This document shows positions 1 to 8,188 of a DNA stretch of 49,746 nucleotides, one piece after another. The notes under the pieces are model-generated. The model ran no database searches, was not told where the DNA came from, and saw nothing but the letters and a program-made list of their open reading frames with translations. The position numbers were made by a program, and so were the translations under genes. Within the stretch, counting starts at the first letter, position 1. Each line of letters opens with the position of its first letter. Source of the stretch: Novosphingobium sp. NDB2Meth1 (GTDB lineage Bacteria > Pseudomonadota > Alphaproteobacteria > Sphingomonadales > Sphingomonadaceae); NCBI RefSeq assembly GCF_900117425.1, contig NZ_FPEH01000025.1, positions 1 through 49,746 of the forward strand, given 5' to 3'.

Positions 1-546
1 ATGACGCTGGAAACCCTCGGCTCGGTGAGCCATAACCCCATTGTCAGCCTGCCAGCTCTGGCTGCCTGACCCGAACCTGATCCTACTGCGGATCGACGGT
101 TCCTACACCACCCCGTGGGACACGACCGTAATGGCTGTGCTTGCTGGATCCAGGGAGCGTTTAGAAATTCGTTGGATGAGTCGTTTCTCAGGCCATTCTG
201 TGTTGGGCTTTTGGTGATGTCGGAGATGTCGAGCCCGCGCTCCGACTCAATTCTAGATCGGGGTGGTCCGTCTCGCATATAGAGACTGACTTTTGTGCGG
301 ATTGGCCTGCTGCCAGTTTGATGGACACCGAGATGTGATGTTTCCACATACCGTTGTTCCACAATGCGACGAATGAAGTTCAGCCGCGAGTTCAAGCTTG
401 AGGCGGCAAAGTTGAAACTGATGTGGCATTCCAACACTTCCTCAAGGCCGTGCTCGACAAGGCGCGGGCATAGCAAATTAGTATGCCAGCGACGGGGCGA
501 TCGCGATCCCCCTCGTAATGTGCGGACCGCGATCTGTGCGAGCAAC
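1..546. other. Mosaic of insertion-sequence debris
   Basis: No intact gene can be supported here. The stretch holds short open pieces that look like ends of broken genes: a 22-codon frame at 1-69, the IS3-type orfA start listed separately near 364, and a frame ending at the TAG at 471-473 whose last residues (VAFQHFLKAVLDKARA) look coding but were not recognised. It lies downstream of the arsA fragment and marks the left side of a heavily rearranged region. Confidence 0.4.
364..413 (+). pseudogene. IS3-family OrfA N-terminal fragment
   Basis: The reading frame begins MRRMKFSREFKLEAAKL, which matches the usual start of IS3-family OrfA (helix-turn-helix subunit of the transposase). After about 17 residues the similarity stops and the sequence passes into an unrelated frame, so only the first part of the gene survives. 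The preceding 60 bases, with a run reading gatggacacc, may be the non-coding left end of the same element, but the inverted repeat partner is not in the window. Start codons at 364 and 373 are both possible. Confidence 0.5.
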
Positions 547-1611
547 TCAGAGGTCGCCGGTCGCCACCGCCAGCTTCATCGACTGCCTAACCAACGCCCG
601 CAGGCGGGCTGCGCCCACAGGATCTTCGGCCAGCATCGGCACGATGGCATGACGCGTGGCAAGTCCGTTGCGGATCTTGGCGATCTCCGGCGCTTCGGTC
701 GCAGCGCGCGCCGCCAGAACAGGATGGGTAGTTCCGGTCGCGGCGAGGCTCGCGTTGACGACCCAGGCCCAGGGATCAATCCCGGCGCGGCGAAGATCTT
801 CCTGTAGACGTGCTGCTTCGAGCACCGGCGTAGTCTCGGGCAGGGTGACAATCAGAATCTTGGTCCGCTCTGGATCTTGCAGGCGCATCATCGGGGTGGT
901 CATGTGGCTGGCATTCTCGCCCGCGTGCCGCATCACGTCTCGGTGATAAGACCCCGTGGCATCCAGAAGCAGCAGCGTATGCCCCGTCGGAGCGGTGTCC
1001 ATAACCACGAACTTGCGGCCCGCCTCGCGGATCACTCTCGAGAAAGCCTGAAACACCGCGATCTCTTCAGTGCAGGGCGAACGCAGGTCTTCCTCCAGCA
1101 TCGCGCGGCCCTGTGCATCCAGGCTCGCGCCCTTGGACGCCAGGATGTGGTCACGATAGGCTTGCGTCTCAGCCTCGGGGTCGATGCGGCTGACGGTCAA
1201 GTTGGGCACGTCACCGGCAAGCGTCTCGGTCAGATGGGCCGCCGGGTCAGTGGTGGTCAGCAGCACCTCGTGCCCACGCCCTGCAAGCTCTACTGCAACC
1301 GCGGCGGCAATGGTGGTCTTGCCGACCCCACCTTTGCCCATAGTCATGACCAGTCCCTTGCCGGACGCCTCGATCCCATCCACCAGCGCCGCAAACGTCG
1401 GCAATTCCGCTTCAATCGTGCGCACAGCGGCCGTCGAAAGGTCCACCGGCGCACCCATCCGGCGCAAGGCATCAAGCCCGACAAGGTTTTCAGGACGCAG
1501 CGCGAACCGGGTTTGCGGCAGGGCTGCGAGGCCAGCATCCATGCCCGCAATCGCGGCGCGGTCGCGAGCGATCAGCGCATTGGCCAGTGCATCACGGGGG
1601 TTGAGTAGCAA
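547..1611 (-). pseudogene. arsA: ArsA arsenite-pump ATPase, C-terminal part (truncated by Tn3)
   Basis: This is the second half of an arsenite/antimonite-translocating ATPase subunit, which normally energises the ArsB membrane pump and is about 580 residues long with two tandem ATPase halves. Visible here are a deviant Walker A motif (GKGGVGKTT, near residue 90), the signature DTAPTGHTLLLLD and the C-terminal tail. The first half is missing: the frame begins with TTG inside the left inverted repeat of the Tn3-family transposon, so the first few residues are transposon-encoded. No arsB or arsD remains beside it. An A2-only protein is unlikely to drive efflux normally; whether it is expressed is unknown. 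Confidence 0.85.
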
Positions 1612-1633
1612 CGGAACAGAAAACCTACATAAG
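1596..1633 (+). repeat. Tn3-family left terminal inverted repeat
   Basis: This 38-bp repeat starts GGGGGTTGAGTAGC and ends ACATAAG. It differs from the reverse complement of the right copy at one base (position 5, G against T). TnpA binds these ends. The copy supplies the TTG start codon now heading the arsA fragment. Confidence 0.93.
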
Positions 1634-1641
1634 GCGCGGCT

Positions 1642-4600
1642 TCAGGCATCGTCGATGCCCGTGACGCTGGGATCACGGAGCGGCCGCAGCTCGCCGCGCG
1701 CGACCATGTCGGGGATGGTGAAGGCGTAGCGCCCGAGCATGTTGATGTGTTGGGAGCCGAGCGGCGAGAGGCGCGCGACGTCCTCGTCGAGGATCACATG
1801 ACCTTCGGTGCGGAGCTGGTTGAGCGCGGCGTCGATGTAGATCGTGTTCCAGAGCACGACCAGATTGACGACGAGCCCAAGCGCGCCGAGTTGATCTTCT
1901 TGCCCTTCGCGGTAACGCTGACGAAGCTCACCGCGCTTGCCGTGGAATACGGTGCGGGCGAGCTGGTGACGGCTCTCGCCCCGGTTGAGCTGGACCAGGA
2001 TGCGTCGCCGGTAGGTTTCGTCATCGATGAACCGCAGCATGTAGAGCGACTTGATGAGGCGGCCAAGTTCCTGGAGCGCGCGCGCTAGCTTGGTCGGGCG
2101 ATCGTTGGTCTGAAGGACACGGGTGAGCCCAGTCGCGCGCACGACGCCGAGTTTCAGCGATCCGGCCAGGCGCAGCAGGTCATCCCAGTGCTCGACGATC
2201 AGCTTGGTGTTGATCCTGTTCGACGCGAGGTCGTCCAGCACACCGTAATCGGCCTTTCCATCGACACGCCAGAACCGCGCGCCGCCGATATCGGCGATGC
2301 GCGGCGAGAACTGGAGCCCGAGGAGGTAGAAAACGCCGAAAATCGTGTCGGTATAGCCGGCCGTATCGGTCATGATTTCGCTTGGCCGCAATTCGGTTTC
2401 CTGGTCGAGCACGACCGCCAGCAGATGGAGGCTGTCGCGCAACGTACCGGGGACCGTCACGGCATTCAGCCCGGAAAAACGGTCGGAAACCAGATTGTAC
2501 CAGGTGACGCCGCGTTCGCGCCCGAAATAGCGCGGGTTCGGGCCGGCGTGGATCGTGCGGACCGGCACGGTGAATCGCAGCCCATCGGCCGAGGCGACCT
2601 CGCCGCCGCCCCAGGCACGGGTCAGTGGAATCCTGTTATGCGCGGCGACCAGTAGCGCGTTGGCCGCCGTCAGCGTTTCGGCCCGCATGAAGTTCTGCTT
2701 CACCCAGCTCAGCCGCGACCGGCGCAAGGCGGGGACCTCCGAGCGGACAAGCGGCTCGAACCCGGTATTGGTTGCCTCCGCGACAAGCACTGCACAGATC
2801 GTGGTCGCTATATCCTCAGCGCGCGCATTGCCCTCACTGGCATGAGTGAACGCTGCCCCGAACCCCGTTCGCGCGTGCATCTCCAGGATCAGCTCGGGGA
2901 GATCGAGCCGCGGCAGTCGCGCATCGATCGCATTATGCAGGTTGGTGAGGCTCAATGGCTCGTCGATCTTATCGAGCGGTGCGATTGATAGGTCGGCGGC
3001 GCTCGCGGTCTTCGTAATTGTCACCGCATCGTTGTCCGGCACGCGCGCGGCTGTTTCGCGGTAGGCAAGATCGAGCCGCGCCGAAAGTTTGGCGATTTCC
3101 TCGTCGCCAGCGACCGCCACGCCGACCGTGCGGCATACCGTCGGTCGCGCCGCCTCCCAGCCAGCTCCCGTCAGTAGGCCCTTGCGAGGATCGGCATAGC
3201 GAAGTGAGCGAACGGGAAAGACGTCGCGGCGACGGATGGCGCGGCGTAGTCGGTCGAGCGTACAAAGCCGGTATCCGATCAGATCGAATGCACCGTCCGC
3301 GGTCTTCAGCTGGCGGGCCCAGGCCTTGGGTACGAAAGATGTTGGTACCGGTCCACGGCGCTTTTCACCCTGGTGAACTCTCCGCAGGTGATCGACCGCG
3401 TCCAACAGCGGCTGCCCCGCTGGCGCCGCCGCAAGATCGAGCCCAGCAAGCATCTTCGGCAGATAGCGCATCGTGCCAGCCTGCTGGCGCAACTCGACGA
3501 AGTAGCTCTCGTCGGTCGGCCGGGCGAGCAGGTTCACCTGCGCGACGGCCTCGGTCAGCGCTGCCCGGTCGACGAGCGCGAACACGGCTGCGCGGACCTC
3601 GGTGTCGCCGATACTGTCATCGAGCAGCACCGCCCCGACATCGCGAAGCCGGAGCGATGCGGCGTCGAGATCGCGCAGTGAGCGCATCCGCGCCTCCTTG
3701 GCGTTGATGCGCGCATTGGAGAACATCTTGGTCGACACGGCGTCGAACAGGTCGATGACATCGTCGCTGGCCGACGCTTCAAGCGTCCGGATGAAGGCAA
3801 CCAGGGTCGCCGCGCGGCGATCGTCCGGCAACCGGGCGACGGCCTGCGCTTTCGCGGCGCCGGCAAATCGCGCTAATGCGGCGGCCTTGCCGGGCGGTAC
3901 GCGGTCGAGTTCGGGCAAGCCTGTGGTGAATGTACGGATTTCGGTCAGTCGGTCGATGGCCCGGCTGATCTCAGGGCCGCTTTGCAGATATGGCCCATCA
4001 CGGAGTCGATCGAGCGGGCTTTGCCGTCCATCTTCGGCAACAGCGACGAGCGTATCGAGCCGGGTACGTTGCTCTGACGTCAGCTTGTCGACCAGGCGGC
4101 GATGGACGTGCGCGGCGACTCGCGTGCGGACCCGTGCGATATCGCGCTCGAGGACGGACAATCCCGGTAACATCACCTTGAACTCGAGCAGCCATGTCGC
4201 GGCTGCGTCGAACAGGGCCGACGGTCGATCGGTGCCCGTCCAGCACAGCGCATACAGGAAACGATGCAATCGGAACGCGACGCCGGGATCGGAGAAGACT
4301 CGGTAGCCATAATGAATGCGGATGCGCGGGCCGTGCCGCCATCGTCCCTTGGTCGCGCAATATCGCGCCATTAGTTCGGCCGATCCGTCGATCGCCAGTT
4401 GGTCGCCAGCAAATCGCGTGACGGACGCAGGTATTTGCGCCGGATCTTCGAGAAAAGTGCCGAGCAGCCTCAACGAGCCAAGCTGCACCGCGACACCGAG
4501 CCGGTTGTGGTCGCCGCGGTGTGCGCCGATGAACGCCCGGTCCGCATCGTCGAGATGAAAGTGCCGCGCCAGCTGTTCCGAGGTCGGATCGCCTACGAAG

Positions 4601-4647
4601 CGACCATATCGCAGTGCCTGGTCGTCCGAGAGAAAGCTGACTGGCAC
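1642..4647 (-). CDS. tnpA: Tn3-family transposase TnpA
   Basis: The 1,001-residue protein has the usual length for a Tn3-family DDE transposase, which pairs the 38-bp ends and carries out replicative transposition to a cointegrate. The C-terminal catalytic domain is recognisable: a first acidic cluster in SEIMTDTAGYTD (about residue 755), followed by DIGGARFWR, then the conserved LGLVVNLVVLWNTIYID and LSPLGSQHINMLGRY blocks near the end. It begins with ATG nine bases after the tnpR stop, so the two are probably cotranscribed, and it ends eight bases inside the left inverted repeat. No frameshift is seen; the element may be active. Confidence 0.95.
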   Translation of the reverse strand: MPVSFLSDDQALRYGRFVGDPTSEQLARHFHLDDADRAFIGAHRGDHNRLGVAVQLGSLRLLGTFLEDPAQIPASVTRFAGDQLAIDGSAELMARYCATKGRWRHGPRIRIHYGYRVFSDPGVAFRLHRFLYALCWTGTDRPSALFDAAATWLLEFKVMLPGLSVLERDIARVRTRVAAHVHRRLVDKLTSEQRTRLDTLVAVAEDGRQSPLDRLRDGPYLQSGPEISRAIDRLTEIRTFTTGLPELDRVPPGKAAALARFAGAAKAQAVARLPDDRRAATLVAFIRTLEASASDDVIDLFDAVSTKMFSNARINAKEARMRSLRDLDAASLRLRDVGAVLLDDSIGDTEVRAAVFALVDRAALTEAVAQVNLLARPTDESYFVELRQQAGTMRYLPKMLAGLDLAAAPAGQPLLDAVDHLRRVHQGEKRRGPVPTSFVPKAWARQLKTADGAFDLIGYRLCTLDRLRRAIRRRDVFPVRSLRYADPRKGLLTGAGWEAARPTVCRTVGVAVAGDEEIAKLSARLDLAYRETAARVPDNDAVTITKTASAADLSIAPLDKIDEPLSLTNLHNAIDARLPRLDLPELILEMHARTGFGAAFTHASEGNARAEDIATTICAVLVAEATNTGFEPLVRSEVPALRRSRLSWVKQNFMRAETLTAANALLVAAHNRIPLTRAWGGGEVASADGLRFTVPVRTIHAGPNPRYFGRERGVTWYNLVSDRFSGLNAVTVPGTLRDSLHLLAVVLDQETELRPSEIMTDTAGYTDTIFGVFYLLGLQFSPRIADIGGARFWRVDGKADYGVLDDLASNRINTKLIVEHWDDLLRLAGSLKLGVVRATGLTRVLQTNDRPTKLARALQELGRLIKSLYMLRFIDDETYRRRILVQLNRGESRHQLARTVFHGKRGELRQRYREGQEDQLGALGLVVNLVVLWNTIYIDAALNQLRTEGHVILDEDVARLSPLGSQHINMLGRYAFTIPDMVARGELRPLRDPSVTGIDDA

Positions 4648-4656
4648 CGCTTCACG

Positions 4657-5274
4657 CTATGCCGCTGCCGCGGATCTGGTCCCGCGCTTGGCCAACAGTT
4701 CGCTGGCCCGCTCTCGCGGCTGTCCTTTGGCGTCGACATAGGCATAGAGTGTCGACACCGATACTCCGAGCTGGACAGCGACGTCGCGCGCGGCATTGTC
4801 GCGGTCTGCCATCAACGCCATTGCGGCCTTCAACTTCTGTTTCGTCATCACCCGTGGCCGCCCGCCCGCGCGGCCACGGGCCCTGGCCGCAGCCAGCCCT
4901 GCCATCGTGCGCTCGTGGATCAGGTCGCGCTCGAACTCGGCCAGGGTTGCGAAGATGCCGAACACTAACCGGCCCGTGACGGTCGTCGTATCGATATCGC
5001 CGGTCAGCACCTTCAGGCCGACGCCGCGCTTCTGCAGATCTCCGACCAGCCCGACGACGTGAGGCAGCGACCGTCCAATTCGGTCGAGCTTCCAGACAAC
5101 AAGAGCGTCGCCATCACGCATGATATCGATTGCCTTGTCGAGCCCAGGCCGTTCGGTCGTACGGCCCGAGCAAACGTCGTCGAAGATCCGGTTGCATCCG
5201 GCACGATCGAGCGCATCACGTTGCAGATCGAGATTCTGCTCGCCCGTCGACACCCGCATGTACCCGATCAGCAT
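4657..5274 (-). CDS. tnpR: Tn3-family resolvase TnpR (serine recombinase)
   Basis: The 205-residue small serine recombinase resolves transposition cointegrates at a res site. Ser9 in the N-terminal YMRVST motif is the expected nucleophile, followed by the LVVWKLDRIGRSL and FGIFATLAEFERDLIHERT blocks of the catalytic domain. A C-terminal helix-turn-helix (about residues 140-185, ending VSVSTLYAYV) would bind res. It lies immediately upstream of tnpA in the same direction. The family normally also represses its own operon through res. Confidence 0.95.
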   Translation of the reverse strand: MLIGYMRVSTGEQNLDLQRDALDRAGCNRIFDDVCSGRTTERPGLDKAIDIMRDGDALVVWKLDRIGRSLPHVVGLVGDLQKRGVGLKVLTGDIDTTTVTGRLVFGIFATLAEFERDLIHERTMAGLAAARARGRAGGRPRVMTKQKLKAAMALMADRDNAARDVAVQLGVSVSTLYAYVDAKGQPRERASELLAKRGTRSAAAA

Positions 5275-5490
5275 CGACGCCCGCTCCCTCTTGCATCAAT
5301 CTATCGAACGATGGGTTTACCGGCTATAGGTTTCTGGACGGGTAGATGTGAGATTGAAGGCCGTCCAGTGGGTCGATCGCGTTCGTCGGACCGCTTCGCA
5401 TCAAACCGGGGTTTGTTGTGACCGCATGGTTCAGCGTTGCATCTGGCCCTCGAGCAATGTATGCACGATAATGTCAATACAGGAAGTTTT
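5275..5490. promoter_or_regulatory. Presumptive res site and divergent promoters (tnpR / brnTA)
   Basis: This 216-base gap separates the divergent tnpR and brnTA genes and is the only place in the element where res, normally directly upstream of tnpR, could sit. It contains AT-richer runs and imperfect repeats (for example around 5298-5345), but I could not delimit the three dimer-binding subsites by eye. AGGAAG at 5481-5486 is the likely brnT ribosome binding site. Confidence 0.5.
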
Positions 5491-5778
5491 GTGATATTTG
5501 AGTGGGACGACGACAAGGCCGCTGCCAACCTGCGCAAGCACCATGTCGCATTCGAGCTGGCTGAGCTGGTCTGGGATGATCCCGCCCATATCATCGTGTT
5601 TGATCGCTATGAAAACGACGAAGAACGCTGGCACGCGATTGGCTTGGTACGCGGCATATTGATCTTAACGGTCGTCCACACGCTCCCCACGGGTGACGAT
5701 GAGAACAGCATACGTATTATCAGCGCCCGAAAAGCGACAGCCGATGAAAGGAAACGTTATGAAGCACAAGATGACTGA
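5491..5778 (+). CDS. brnT: BrnT family toxin
   Basis: The protein of about 95 residues matches the BrnT ribonuclease-toxin family: an N-terminal FEWDDDKAAANLRKHHVAFELA block, a central VFDRYENDEERWHAIG block and a C-terminal IRIISARKATADERKRYE block. BrnT toxins cleave RNA and stop growth unless bound by BrnA. I chose the GTG at 5491 because AGGAAG precedes it by four bases and the product then starts MIFEWDDDK like other family members; an ATG at 5461 in the same frame is the alternative. It overlaps brnA by 20 bases, the usual toxin-first order. It is passenger cargo of the Tn3 element. Confidence 0.88.
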   Translation: MIFEWDDDKAAANLRKHHVAFELAELVWDDPAHIIVFDRYENDEERWHAIGLVRGILILTVVHTLPTGDDENSIRIISARKATADERKRYEAQDD

Positions 5779-6043
5779 GGCTGACATAGCGGCCCAAATT
5801 GCGCAGCTAGTGGACATGCCTGACACTGACATCGACACGGCGGATATTCCCGAGGCACCGATTGAGAATTGGGCTTTGGCAAAGCGTCCCGGTCTTTACA
5901 AGCCGCGCAAAAAACCCGTTACCCTGCGGCTCGATACCGATGTGGTGAGCTGGTTCAAGGATCACGCGCAATCGGGGGGATACCAGACCGAAATAAACCG
6001 CGTGCTGCGCCGTTATGTCCATGACAACGCGGACCGGAGATAA
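5759..6043 (+). CDS. brnA: BrnA family antitoxin
   Basis: The 94-residue protein has a flexible N-terminal half, expected to wrap the toxin, and a C-terminal DNA-binding part (VTLRLDTDVVSWFKDHAQ followed by GYQTEINRVLRRYV) of the ribbon-helix-helix kind seen in BrnA. The ATG at 5759 lies inside brnT, so translation is probably coupled. The family normally represses its own promoter as a BrnT-BrnA complex. It ends 12 bases before the right inverted repeat, placing the module at the edge of the transposon. Confidence 0.88.
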   Translation: MKHKMTEADIAAQIAQLVDMPDTDIDTADIPEAPIENWALAKRPGLYKPRKKPVTLRLDTDVVSWFKDHAQSGGYQTEINRVLRRYVHDNADRR

Positions 6044-6055
6044 GCGGCTGCTTGG

Positions 6056-6093
6056 CTTATGTAGGTTTTCTGTTCCGTTGCTACTCAAACCCC
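6056..6093 (-). repeat. Tn3-family right terminal inverted repeat
   Basis: Read on the minus strand it begins GGGGTTTGAGTAGC and ends ACATAAG, 38 bases. It is the mate of the left repeat with one mismatch. Beyond it the sequence passes directly into IS debris without a matching 5-bp duplication. Confidence 0.93.
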
Positions 6094-6146
6094 AAGTGGG
6101 GAATTTTCAAATGTCACTTCTGGGGCATTTTACTCCGCCATCAACA
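6094..6146. other. Possible terminal fragment of an IS21-like element
   Basis: The 53 bases between the Tn3 end and the IS110-type fragment read, on the minus strand, from TGTTGATGGCGGAG to CCCCAC. A TGTTGAT start with purine-rich blocks resembles ends of some IS21-family elements as I recall them. It is non-coding in that context and clearly not part of the IS110 gene. The assignment is by general resemblance only. Confidence 0.3.
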
Positions 6147-6893
6147 GCAGCCGATGCCGAGGCGATCTGCGAAGCAGTGACCAGACCAACGATGCGGTTC
6201 GTGGCGGTGAAGTCGGAAGAGCAGCAAGCTGCACTCATGCTGCACAAGACCCGCGACCTTCTGGTCCGGCAACGGACCATGCTGATCAACGCGTTGCGTG
6301 CGCACCTTGGCGAGTACGGGATCGTGAAGGCCCAAGGCCCTGCCGGCGTCAACTCGCTGCTGGCGCTGGTGCAGGAAGCGCAAGATGCCGTGCCGGTTCA
6401 TGCGCAGTCGGCCCTGCGTAGCATCGTGGCTCAGTTCCATGCGCTTGGTCGCGAGATCGGACATCTCGAGAAGCAGATCCTTGACTGGCATCGCCGCGAT
6501 GAGGTCAGCCAGCGCTTGGCGACGGTTCCCGGCATTGGACCGATTACAGCGTCGGCCATCGCAGCAACAGTACCAGATGCCTCGATCTTCAGATCAGGCC
6601 GCCAGTTCGCGGCCTGGTTGGGCCTTACACCGCGACCGCACAGCTCGGGCGGCAAGGAACGGCTTGGCGGCATCACCAAACAGGGTGATGGCTACCTTAG
6701 GCGGCTACTTGTCGTTGGAGCCACGGCCGTGATGCGAATGACCCGCAAGGACCGATCGAAGCAGCCGTGGCTGGCTAGACTGCTGGCGACCAAACCGGCG
6801 AAGATCGCCAGCGTGGCTCTGGCCAACAAGACCGCCCGGATCGCCTGGGTCATCATGAGCAGAGGAGAGGTATATCGATCGGCAGCTGCTTGA
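6147..6893 (+). pseudogene. IS110/IS1111-type transposase, N-terminally truncated
   Basis: The frame starts at AADAEAICEAV and runs to the natural C-terminus, about 248 residues, with the blocks LHKTRDLLVRQRTMLINALRAHL, VPGIGPITASAIAATV and the C-terminal motif FAAWLGLTPRPHSSGGKERLGGITKQGD typical of the IS1111 branch of DEDD transposases. The N-terminal domain holding most catalytic acidic residues is absent; the open frame upstream is formed by transposon and IS-end sequence. About 100 residues are lost compared with full-length relatives, so it should be inactive. Confidence 0.85.
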
Positions 6894-7156
6894 GCGCTGG
6901 GGAGTGAAAGGCAGCGCCCAAAGGCTGGTGCGGGGTGAATGAGTAGTGATGACAGACCGGTCAGACCGGGGATCGTGGAAACCCAAGGGGAGCAGGCGCT
7001 AACCAAGCGCGTTGACGTGATCAGGGAAACGATCCGCGGACTTCATCAGGGCCAGCAGCCATGCAGTGCTGCGCGAACAGGCCGGACACATGGATGCACC
7101 CGACCGGTGCTCATCAACACCCAAAAACCTCTTGCACCGCGGGGGCCGTCCACACA
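6894..7156. other. Non-coding remnant downstream of the IS110-type gene
   Basis: This 263-base stretch carries no convincing gene. It probably includes the 3' non-coding part of the IS110-type element; its right end was not identified. It stops at the left end of the IS3-family element. Confidence 0.4.
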
Positions 7157-7215
7157 TGCTCCCCTGAAATGTGACCGCTTTTTGGTAGAGTCCGCCGCGA
7201 AGGAGTCGGACGAAG

Positions 7216-7482
7216 ATGAAGCGCAGCAGGTTCAACGAAGAGCAGATCATTGCGATCTTGAAGGAGCAGGAAGCGGGCATGGCAACGGCGGAGGTTTGCC
7301 GTCGCCACGGGATCAGCTCGGCAACGTTCTACAAGTGGAAGTCGAAGTTCGGCGGGTTGGAGGTGTCCGAGGCCCGGCGGCTGCGATCGCTCGAAGAGGA
7401 GAACTCCCGGCTGAAGAAGCTTTTGGCCGAGGCGATGCTCGACAACGCGGTGCTGAAGGATCTGGCATCAAAAAAATGGTGA
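7216..7482 (+). CDS. IS3-family transposase OrfA
   Basis: The 88-residue protein starts MKRSRFNEEQIIAILKEQEAG, with a helix-turn-helix (AEVCRRHGISSATFYKWKSKF, about residues 25-45) and a C-terminal leucine-zipper-like segment (LRSLEEENSRLKKLLAEAMLDNAVL). OrfA of IS3 elements binds the terminal repeats and supplies the N-terminus of the OrfAB transposase by frameshifting. It appears intact; its partner is not. Confidence 0.9.
   Translation: MKRSRFNEEQIIAILKEQEAGMATAEVCRRHGISSATFYKWKSKFGGLEVSEARRLRSLEEENSRLKKLLAEAMLDNAVLKDLASKKW
7470..7476 (+). promoter_or_regulatory. A7 slippery site for -1 frameshift orfA to orfB
   Basis: Seven consecutive A residues sit two codons before the orfA stop. Slipping back by one base moves the ribosome from the frame ending SKKW to the frame KKMVTPGAK that opens orfB. 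This is the standard arrangement for making OrfAB in IS3-family elements. Activity is inferred from position only. Confidence 0.7.
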
Positions 7483-7701
7483 CGCCCGGCGCCAAGCGGG
7501 AGGCCGTCGCCCATGCCCGGGAGCATCACGGGGTGAGCGAGCGTCGGGCGTGTGCACTGGTTGGTGTGAACCGCAGGGTGATCCGTTACGAGCCGACGAG
7601 GCTGGACGACATGGCTCTGCGACAACGGCTCCGCGAGCTGGCGGCGGAACGTCGCCGGTTCGGCTATCGTCGCCTAGGCTATCTGCTGGCCGGTCATGGC
7701 C

Positions 7702-7749
7702 GCCTTGATGAAGCCGGCGGGCGCTACGCGCCCTTGTCTTCATCAAGGC
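7702..7749. repeat. 48-bp two-stem hairpin at the orfB deletion point
   Basis: Outer arms GCCTTGATGAAG (7702-7713) and CTTCATCAAGGC (7738-7749) are perfectly complementary over 12 bp. Inside, GGGCGC and GCGCCC (7719-7724, 7728-7733) form a second perfect stem around a TAC loop, separated from the outer stem by a 5/4-base internal loop. The structure sits exactly where the middle of orfB is missing. Confidence 0.8.
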
Positions 7750-8048
7750 AATCCGGTCCGTCGAGGGACCGCTTCCCAATGTGCTATGGCACCGAACTGA
7801 CCTCGTCGGCCATCCTGCGCTGGTCGCAGGAGCGGCGGGTCGAGTGGCACTACATCGCACCGGGCAAGCCAATGCAGAACGGCTTCGTCGAGAGCTTCAA
7901 TGGTCGCCTGCGCGACGAATGCCTCAACGAGACGCTGTTCACCTCGCTGGCCCATGCCCGGTTCGTGCTGGCTGCCTGGCGGCACGATTACAACACGGTC
8001 AGGCCGCACTCGAAACTGGGCGGGAAGACCCCCGCCGAGACCGCCGGC

Positions 8049-8082
8049 CAACGTGTCTGGGGGCATGCCCCCAGACACGTTG
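8049..8082. repeat. Perfect 34-bp palindrome near the IS3 right end
   Basis: From CAACGTGTCTGGGGG through CATG to CCCCCAGACACGTTG the two 17-base halves are exact reverse complements. It lies in the last part of the orfB frame, about 70 bp before the right end. As RNA it would form a very stable hairpin and could terminate or attenuate transcription; there is no T-run directly after it. Confidence 0.85.
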
Positions 8083-8188
8083 CCATCCCATCAAACACCC
8101 ATCATGAAGGAGCCGGACTCTACCTCTGACTGGTAACAATCAGGGGAGCATGTCAAGATGGGTGCAGCCATTGCTGACAGGATTAATT

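Larger units (their letters stand above)
1596..6093. mobile_element. Tn3-family transposon carrying brnTA
   Basis: A complete 4,498-bp unit is bounded by 38-bp inverted repeats (1596-1633 and 6056-6093) that begin GGGG and end TAAG, the Tn3-family pattern. Inside are tnpA and tnpR on the minus strand, a presumptive res region, and a BrnT/BrnA toxin-antitoxin pair on the plus strand as the only passenger. The flanks do not show the expected 5-bp direct repeat (atcac on the left, aagtg on the right), and each flank is a different broken gene. This implies a rearrangement after insertion, such as a transposon-adjacent deletion or recombination between two copies. Confidence 0.92.
7476..8129 (+). 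pseudogene. IS3-family transposase OrfB, internally deleted
   Basis: The frame holds the OrfB N-terminus (KREAVAHAREHHGVSERRAC to RRFGYRRLGYLLA) and its C-terminus (GTELTSSAILRW, YIAPGKPMQNGFVESFNGRLRDECLNE, NTVRPHSKLGGKTPAE). The roughly 80-100 residues normally between them, including the first Asp of the DDE triad, are missing and replaced by about 27 unrelated residues that coincide with the hairpin at 7702-7749. The frame stays open, so a short protein could be made, but it cannot be an active recombinase. Confidence 0.85.
7157..8150. mobile_element. IS3-family element with internal deletion
   Basis: The element begins TGCTCCCCTGA at 7157 and ends TCAGGGGAGCA at 8150, and inner blocks near both ends share tagagtccg in inverse orientation, so both ends are present. 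It encodes orfA, an A7 slippage site and an orfB that lacks its central catalytic segment. At 994 bp it is about 250-300 bp shorter than I would expect for the family. A clear target duplication is not visible (aca left, tgt right). Two unusual hairpins lie inside. Confidence 0.8.

Noticed and set aside
3018..3707. 229-residue plus-strand frame opposite tnpA
   Set aside because: Arg/Pro-rich shadow of a well-supported transposase gene on the other strand.
6661..6700. ggcatcacc...gggtgatggc inverted repeat in the IS110-type fragment
   Set aside because: Lies in a strongly conserved protein motif (GGITKQGDGYLRR), so the symmetry is explained by coding.
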